Assembly: GCA_037074615.1 (NCBI GenBank)
Contig: CM073519.1
Span: 24,325,001-24,389,000 of the forward strand
Direction of reading: 5' to 3'
Length of the DNA: 64,000 bases
Source: Leucaena leucocephala
Lineage: Eukaryota > Streptophyta > Magnoliopsida > Fabales > Fabaceae
Below, in pieces: positions 57,700 through 64,000 of this stretch. Position 1 is the stretch's first letter, and each line of letters begins with the position of its first letter. Both the position numbers and the translations under genes were made by a program. Below the pieces are notes generated by a model. That model was given only the letters and a program-made list of their open reading frames with translations, was not told where the DNA came from and did not search any database.

Positions 57700-58640
57700 A
57701 CCTTAGTTCCTTTAAAGATTTGGGATAAGGAATAGAAGAAATAACCTCAATCTTAGCTCTACCTCAATCCCATCTTTAGATATTAAATGCCCTAGAACTA
57801 TGCTTTTATCTACCATGAAGTAACATTTCTCAAAATTCAGCACAAGCTTTTTCTCAATGCATCTTGCTAAAACTTTCTCTAAACTTTCTAAATAGTCATC
57901 AAAGTCCTTACCACACACTGTAAAATCATCCATGAATACCTCCATGTTGCTTTCCAATAATTCACTAAATATTGGATATCATAGCTCTTTGAAATATTCT
58001 AGAAGCATTGCACAAGCCAAATGGCATCCTCCTATAAGCATATGTACCAAAGGGACATGTGAATATGGTATTTTCTTGATCATCCAATGTAATTGGAACA
58101 TAAAAATATCCTGAAAAAACATCAAGAAAACAGTAATGGGCCTTTCCAGTAAGTTTTGTCAACATTTGATCAATAAATGGTAAAGGCAAATGATCCATCC
58201 TAGTTGCATCATTTAATTTCCTATAATCAATACACACTCTCCATGAGTTCTACACTCTAGTAGGGGTTAGTTCATTATTTTCATTCCTTACCACAGTTAT
58301 ACCACTTTTCTTAGGCACCACATGAACTGGACTTACCCATTCACTGTCTAAAATTGGGTAAATAATGCTAGCATTCAACAGTTTAGTTACCTCTTTCTTG
58401 ACCACATCAAAAATCAAGGGGTTTAACCTTCTTTGTTGATGTTCAATAGGTTTGACTCTATCATTTAATAGAATTTTATGTGTGCATACATGTGCATCTA
58501 TACCAGGTATATCAGCTAAAGCCCAACCTATTGCTCTCTTATCTATTTTTAAAACTAAAATTAGTCTTTCTTCCTCAGAAATAGAAAGTGAGTTAGAATT
58601 TATAACAAGTAATGTATCATGTCCAGCTAAAAACACATAT
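57700..58640 (-). pseudogene. Reverse transcriptase of the minus-strand Athila-like element
   Basis: From 58636 down it reads HKILLNDRVKPIEHQQRRLN, VTKLLNASIIYPILDSEWVS, VHVVPKKSGITVVRNE and PTRV, then TAG at 58250-58252 (normally Gln: RVQN.WR). Then come CIDYRKLNDATRMDHLPLPF, FLDVFSGYFYVPI, MPFGLCNASRIFQRAM, a lost base near 57960, and EVFMDDFTVCG with the catalytic Asp pair. This is the best-kept pol domain in the window, with one stop and one frameshift. Confidence 0.92.
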
Positions 58641-58986
58641 TAAAGGTTACTAAGAAGTGGTTTGAGTTCCAACTCAAGTGGCTGGACAATTGATGGAATC
58701 AACTTCTTAGTTTCCACAGCTACAACAGGCTTCACCAATTCTTTCCTCACAGGTTATGTGTTGTCCAATTCTGTTCCTGTAATGAGAGTTCTAGCAACTA
58801 TAATTTTATCCTTCTATTTCTCTCCAAATCCTTCATTCAAAAAGTCAGCAATAAATAAAGAAAATGATTGTAGGGTGGAAAGTAAGCTATCAACTGAACA
58901 TCACCACCACTATCCAAAGAAAATAAAGAAGAAGAAGAAATTTCATATTCAAGTAATTTAGATTCAGCTTTATCAGAATTTTACAA
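58641..58986 (-). pseudogene. Protease-RT linker region, broken
   Basis: It lies between RT and the inserted solo LTR. Minus-strand frames are short and I see no motif. The plus-strand 99-codon frame 58662-58961 is antisense to the element and is not a gene. Confidence 0.4.
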
Positions 58987-61900
58987 TGTAACATCCTTAC
59001 TTTTATACATCTTAGGGACCATTCAGTAGCATTTATAACCACTTACAAGACCTTGGAAGTCCATTAGCCAAATCTGGAATTTTACTCTTTCTTGGGGTAC
59101 TGTTCATATGGTATTCCAGATTACACAACGAACTTCAAAAAATCATAATTAATCCTAGAAAAATTGAAATGAAGTGGTTTAAAAAGCTACATGAAGATAA
59201 CATCTTAAAATTTAAGGGAAAAATAATTTCTAGACAAAATGACTAGCCAATTAATACAGTTTATTCGTTAAAATTTACTGTTCATTTGGTCAAAAACTCT
59301 GGAAACAGATTCTGGTCCCTTATTTTGGAAATTTATTTCTCTTGTTATACACATCCAAATGACACATTCTACCTATTCATTTAAATCTATGTATGTGTGC
59401 TACATGCTCATAAAAGTTTGTGAACTAATTCCTTCATTTGCTAGGTCAAACTGAAGCCACAACTAAACTGCTTCAGGACCTACGTTTTTACCATTTCAGT
59501 TTCTTTTCTTTCATTTCCAATAATTGTTTCAGCATGCACAAGCCATCAAATAAGCTTCTCAGCATTCATATACATCATGTACATATGCCATAAGTATTAC
59601 AATACTTTCATCATATAAATGGACACCTTACATAGCATTTACATACATGAACAATTTATAGTATATGCTAAAATCTCAATACTTCACTTCCTTTCTTCCA
59701 TTCTTTAGCTCTTCTCCATGCATGCCCTTTTCTTCATGCTTGACCTAAATTGGTTGGTTATGGGAGAGTGAGATTCTAGAGAATCTCAGTAGCAAACATT
59801 ACCACTTAAATATGCAAGATGGATGCTAATGCATGATATGTAAGTTTATTCAACTTTCTTTGATTAATGACATGCTATCATGCTATATACTATTACAAAA
59901 AGTGCATGGCCATGGAAATCATGTTATTCACAATACATTGAACATCATTAATCATGTCACAAAATCATTCAAATATGATATACATGTCAACACATAAGCA
60001 TACCACATCAAACACATAAAGAGGTAAGTTCACTGCCTTGCACTTAAACTTTCCTCTTGACCTTTAGCCCTTGCTCCCTAGCTTCCAACCATGAAGCCTT
60101 TATGTCCATCACTTCCCAACATCTTGTTGGATGTTTCATGGTCCTAAAAACATTCATATTCATCACATAACTCATTAGGACTCATGAACTCCAACCATGT
60201 TCAAGACTAACTTTGTTACACTCTTTATTGTCATAACTTTCTCTAATTTTCACTAATCGACTTGGATCTTGAACCAATTGATGTCTTGACTTTAACCTAC
60301 ACAATTTCATCTTTTGAATCCATTTATGAGCTTAGAATCATGAAATTCTAGCTCCTTCATGGTCTGACGTACAGAACTAAACATAAGCATATAATTCTTT
60401 CAAAAATTCTAATGCTTCCCATACTTGTTTCTCCATTTTACCCCACACAACTTTTCATTTTAAAACCATTGGAACAATCAAAATCATGAAATTTCAATCA
60501 CTGTTCATGCGAGTGAACAGTAACTATAAGGAATCTCAAAGACTACAACCTTGAGATTTTAATGTTTCCAAGGTTCAAAACCTTTCCAATCGTACACAAA
60601 ATCATCATATAAACTCAATGGAAGCATTAAATCATTGAAATTTCATTTCCTTCCCTCATGAACAGTGCATACCAAACAGGGCACACCATGGCAAAGTCAA
60701 GAATATCAACTTGATTCAACAACCAATCACTTAACTAGCTTGTTTAAACTTCAATCATAAGTTTCTAATTTTAATTTCTTCTTTTCCCTTTCATCTAAGG
60801 TTTTTGGGCAGCACCTCGCCTTAGAGAAAACTCAAATTTTTCCCATGAAAACCCTAAGTTCAAGCTCCCAAATCAAAGGGAAATAAGCTAGGAAAGATTT
60901 CTTACCTTTAATCTCTAGCTTACTTGAACTTTGGTACCTTGAATATTCTTTATCTTGGCTTGAGTTTTCATTTTACAAGAGTTTCCCAAAGGGTCCATGA
61001 ACTTACAGTTTGCTGCAGAAATGAAGGGGGTATTTATAGAAAAATCTTGCTAGAAATCAATGGCCAAGATTGATTTGGTTACTATTTGATCCAAGGGCTC
61101 ACATTTAATCTTGGATTTTACTTTTTCATAAAGAAAATTGTGACATCATCATAACATCACAAGGGACACCTCAAGGGACACTTCATGGGCTTATGTGGTG
61201 AAATCTTAGGGGGAGGAAGCTTCTGGAAAAATTTTAGTCCAATATGGTACTGATCGAAGCAGTTTCATAGCAACCGGACTGTTTTCTATTCCTAATTTTT
61301 TTATAATATACCAGATATGTATTCTATCCTAGAAATTAATGTCTAGGCGTCTCATACCATTAACAATGATATACTGAAGATTTATCTACCATCCATCCCT
61401 TGGGAAATGACCAAAATACCCTTGGTGTCCTTTCTTGCACTATACTAACCCTAAGGGCATAATTGTCATTTCACCCCTCTTTGTACAACCTCAGGGCATA
61501 TATTGGATCAACTAATCATATTTATTCCATGTGACACAGTTTTAGCCTATTCCAGATGACCACAATGCCCTCCATCCATCACTGGTACAATCCAGGCATC
61601 CATGGGCATTTTCATAATTTTGCACCTTTTCTGGACGCTAGCCCCTTCTACTGATGAACTAGTACCCTGAGTTTTGGGCCCTCCTTGGTGTCATCATGGG
61701 CCTATATATGTGGTCATCTGGTCTCATTCTATCCAGGATGACATATTGATAAATTCCATTATCGGATCACTGGTGTTAACAAACTCCCGTCAAAATTCTA
61801 TGTGAATAACTTTTTATACAGAACTTCTTCTGGAGTTCTGTCAAATTCAGGACATCTGATATTGTAGGGCATACTTTCTTGTAATTCTCCCACTTATATC

Positions 61901-62375
61901 TAAAGTCTATGGAATATGATAAAATTTCAAATAATTTTTAGACTATTAGATAAATATCTGTTGTCTAGAGCCCAAATAAAATTTCTGTATCATGTCAGAT
62001 TAACCGGTATATCTTCCTCTATTTACTGATGGAATATGGGACTAAAATACTTCTAGGCAGTTTTAACCCTTTATAGACTGATCTTTCTATAATTACAATT
62101 TTGCCCTTGAAATTATCTCTTAATTACATTTATGTCCCTAACTTTTTGCATATTTATATTTAGGTCCATAAACTTTTGGAAATTATCACTTTTGGCTCAA
62201 CTTTTGTTTCTACTTGAACTTTTGGCCTTTAAACTTTTCCAATTTTTGTTTAGGTCCCTTTCTTCTTTCAAGACTCATTTAACCTCTATTAATTCTTTTG
62301 ATCATTGTCATAATCCTTTCCAAACCTCTTTCCACTATCAGTATTATCCAGATAGGAAAAAATCAGGATATGACA
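58987..62375 (-). repeat. Solo LTR, family A2, between protease and RT (TSD TACAA)
   Basis: It starts TGTAACATCC and ends AATCAGGATATGACA. TACAA lies at 58982-58986 and 62376-62380. Length 3,389 bp, almost the same as 46808-50200 and 40480-43873. Hairpins at 59770-59787 and 60500-60521. Confidence 0.94.
61031..61038 (-). promoter_or_regulatory. TATA box of the A2 solo LTR (58987-62375)
   Basis: TATAAATA on the minus strand, 1,337 bases from the LTR start. Confidence 0.7.
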
Positions 62376-62937
62376 TACAACAACAACAATTCATGTTCCT
62401 TTTTAGCTTCTTCAATGTATGCATCAATTGTATAAATGGAAGTTAGCATTCCACTAATGGCTACACCAATATCTAATAGAGTAATAGCACACTGAAACTT
62501 GCCTATAGTGATTGGGATTGTAAAGGAACCTAGATCATTATATTTAATAGGAAGTTGTGGCTTAACTGAAGCTAACACACTATATCATATTTGAACCCTT
62601 TCATTTGGTTTAAAGATTCTTTTATTAATGTAGAGTTCTTTAATGAATTTCCCATAGTTAGGTATACTTCTAATCAGATATACAAGTGGTAGATTTACTT
62701 CCAATTTACCCAACATAGTCAAAATATCTTGTTCTTATTTATCTTTCAAAACCTTATTTGGACACATGTATGCATTAAGAAAGGGTAAGTGTTTCTACTT
62801 ACTACTCTATCATTCTGTTATGTATCTTCATACTCCTTCTTATTATGGTTCCTATCTTATTTCTAACTTACACTATTAGAACTAGCAACTACTTTATGCA
62901 TAACAGATGATTGTGTAGCATCTTTCAATATGGTTTG
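62376..62937 (-). pseudogene. Gag end and protease of the minus-strand Athila-like element
   Basis: From about 62760 down it reads LTMLGKLEVNLPLVYLIRS, YGKFIKEL and FKPNERVQI, then a stop near 62582, then FTIPITIGKFQCAITLLDIG in the protease. The active site, normally D-L/S/T-G-A, is DIGVA. The match to the 349-codon ORF at 1034-2083 is clear, so both elements belong to one family. The gag part beyond 62760 is broken and is then cut by a family B LTR. Confidence 0.8.
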
Positions 62938-63752
62938 TATCATATCCCAATTTTTAGGCCTAGAAGCTTAGTTTATAGCCTAAAAAAGGTAGGCTACTAG
63001 ACCCTATTATGCAGGAGTTCTAAAAGTACACAGATGATGTTTAGGGACTAAACTGCAAGAAAGTGAAAATTCAGGGAAAATAGTAAAAGTCCCTGTGGGC
63101 ATAAAGAAGAAGTAAGAAGTGTTTATTGGGAACTGAGCCACCTGAGTGCTTAGGCTTGGTTAAAAAGCCAAGATGACATTTAAAGGCCCAAAAACGTAGG
63201 CCCAGTAGTTATAGGAGTTTGAGAGGCATTAAAATAATATTTTAGTGCTTTACCGTATAGTAAAGTTACCTAGTTAAGGATAGAATTGTGAAAAGTAATA
63301 AGATATGACTTTAGACCATGAGGTGGCATGAAAGGTGTCCTCATAGGACTGACAAGGCACCACATGGCATGATTATAGGAAAAGAAGAAAAGTTAATGAC
63401 ATATGTCATAAGATTATAAAAAGGGGAAAAAGTAAAAAGGATAGGTGGCACAATATCGGCCACTCATTCCATGAAAAGGCTCTATAATTCTCTAGAAAGG
63501 CTGAGTCAGCTGGTGAGGTGTCCCAACGGCCACACCATTTGTGCCACATACTCCCTCAGGTGTCCCCTTAGGTATCCTTGGATGATGTCATATTGGTGAG
63601 TCATCAAGGAGGATGATGTCATCATGATGATACAGGCGAAGCTTCTTGAGGAAGCTAAGCGATCTAGGCCATTCATCACGATTTGATCTGAACCATTATT
63701 TCCACCTCCACTCACCTATAAATAGGCCACCCCTCCCTCAAGGAATGTCACA
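62938..63752 (+). repeat. 5' part of a family B LTR, joined by deletion to the interior
   Basis: It starts TATCATATCCC (TG mutated to TA) and matches 8472-9260 closely, including the 'ctgagtcagctggtgagg' and 'aagcttcttgaggaagc' blocks. Just after the TATA box, around 63745-63760, the text changes to the PBS-side repeats of the element, so the rest of the LTR and the PBS are deleted. GTTTG precedes the start; the partner lies beyond the window. Confidence 0.82.
63717..63724 (+). promoter_or_regulatory. TATA box of the right-hand family B LTR
   Basis: TATAAATA, 779 bases from the LTR start, close to the 762 of the left copy. Confidence 0.6.
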
Positions 63753-64000
63753 GCCAAGGGTTCTGGATCAGAACATAAGATTCTGGCATATAACAGAAGG
63801 TTCTGGCTTAGTGATATTTTGGTGTAGTTAGAGATTTGAACTAAAGAGGTTTCCTCTCTAGTATGAGATATGGGGATGGTGTTCACTACTTAGATAATGA
63901 TTCAGACAAGAGACAGTGACACCTAGATAAATAGACTGATACCCCATACCCTACAGCTTTACGAGGTAGTCTTTAAAGAAATAACTATGATAGACTAGTC
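63753..64000 (+). mobile_element. Start of a second family B interior, cut by the window edge
   Basis: 'aagggttctggatcag', 'cagaaggttctggctta' and 'gtgttcactacttaga' match 5930-6180, including 'ccctacagctttacg'. No coding signal. Confidence 0.8.

Noticed and set aside
58662..58961. 99-codon plus-strand frame
   Set aside because: It is antisense to the Athila-like protease-RT linker and ends in a Lys-rich run from low-complexity DNA.

Overview
The window is a block of nested, decayed retrotransposons from a plant nuclear genome, almost certainly a flowering plant. I found no host protein gene, tRNA gene, rRNA gene, CRISPR array or prokaryotic signal. The evidence for a plant is: Ty3/gypsy elements of the Athila type with a primer-binding site (PBS) matching plant tRNA-Asp; a chromodomain-bearing Ty3/gypsy element (Del/Tekay-like) with a PBS resembling initiator tRNA-Met; a 5'-truncated RTE-type LINE tail; and a solo LTR that looks Ty1/copia-like. 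The species cannot be told from this sequence.

Three related long-LTR families make up most of the window. I call them A1 (about 3.1-3.2 kb, paired with the chromovirus), A2 (about 3.39 kb) and B (about 1.9 kb). All start close to TGTCATATCC and end close to GATGT(G/T)(A/T)CA. Eight solo LTRs have exact 5-bp target-site duplications (TSDs) that I read at both edges: AGGAA, CTTAA, CAAGC, TTACA, GTGGA, AGTGT, CTACT and TACAA. Several are nested inside other LTRs or coding regions, so relative insertion order can be read directly.

Layout. 1-3264: end of a 5' LTR, PBS, gag remnant and a 349-codon protease-bearing ORF of an Athila-like element that lacks reverse transcriptase. 3265-5332: truncated A2 LTR. 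5333-11763: family B element with a short non-coding interior; its 3' LTR is split by a solo B LTR. 11764-24266: A2-type element with a decayed interior, carrying a copia-like solo LTR in its 5' LTR and an A1 solo LTR in its 3' LTR. 24373-39714: chromovirus with both LTRs, PBS, gag, protease, RT, RNase H, integrase, chromodomain and PPT; an A1 solo LTR splits its gag zinc knuckle and a LINE fragment splits its RT. 39708-46262: A2 LTR (minus) split by an A2 solo LTR. 46263-62937: minus-strand Athila-like element (3' LTR, PPTs, integrase, RNase H, RT, protease, gag end), split by three solo LTRs. 62938-64000: a deleted family B element running off the window.

No reading frame is intact enough to make a working polyprotein. 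Many premature stops in the chromovirus sit where the family has Gln (CAG or CAA) or Arg (CGA), which fits long silencing and C-to-T decay. The signals most worth following are two hairpins conserved across LTR copies with matching base changes in both arms, a run of PBS-like units after the family B PBS, an unrecognised coding-like stretch between PBS and gag in two elements, and the unexplained C-terminal half of the 349-codon ORF.
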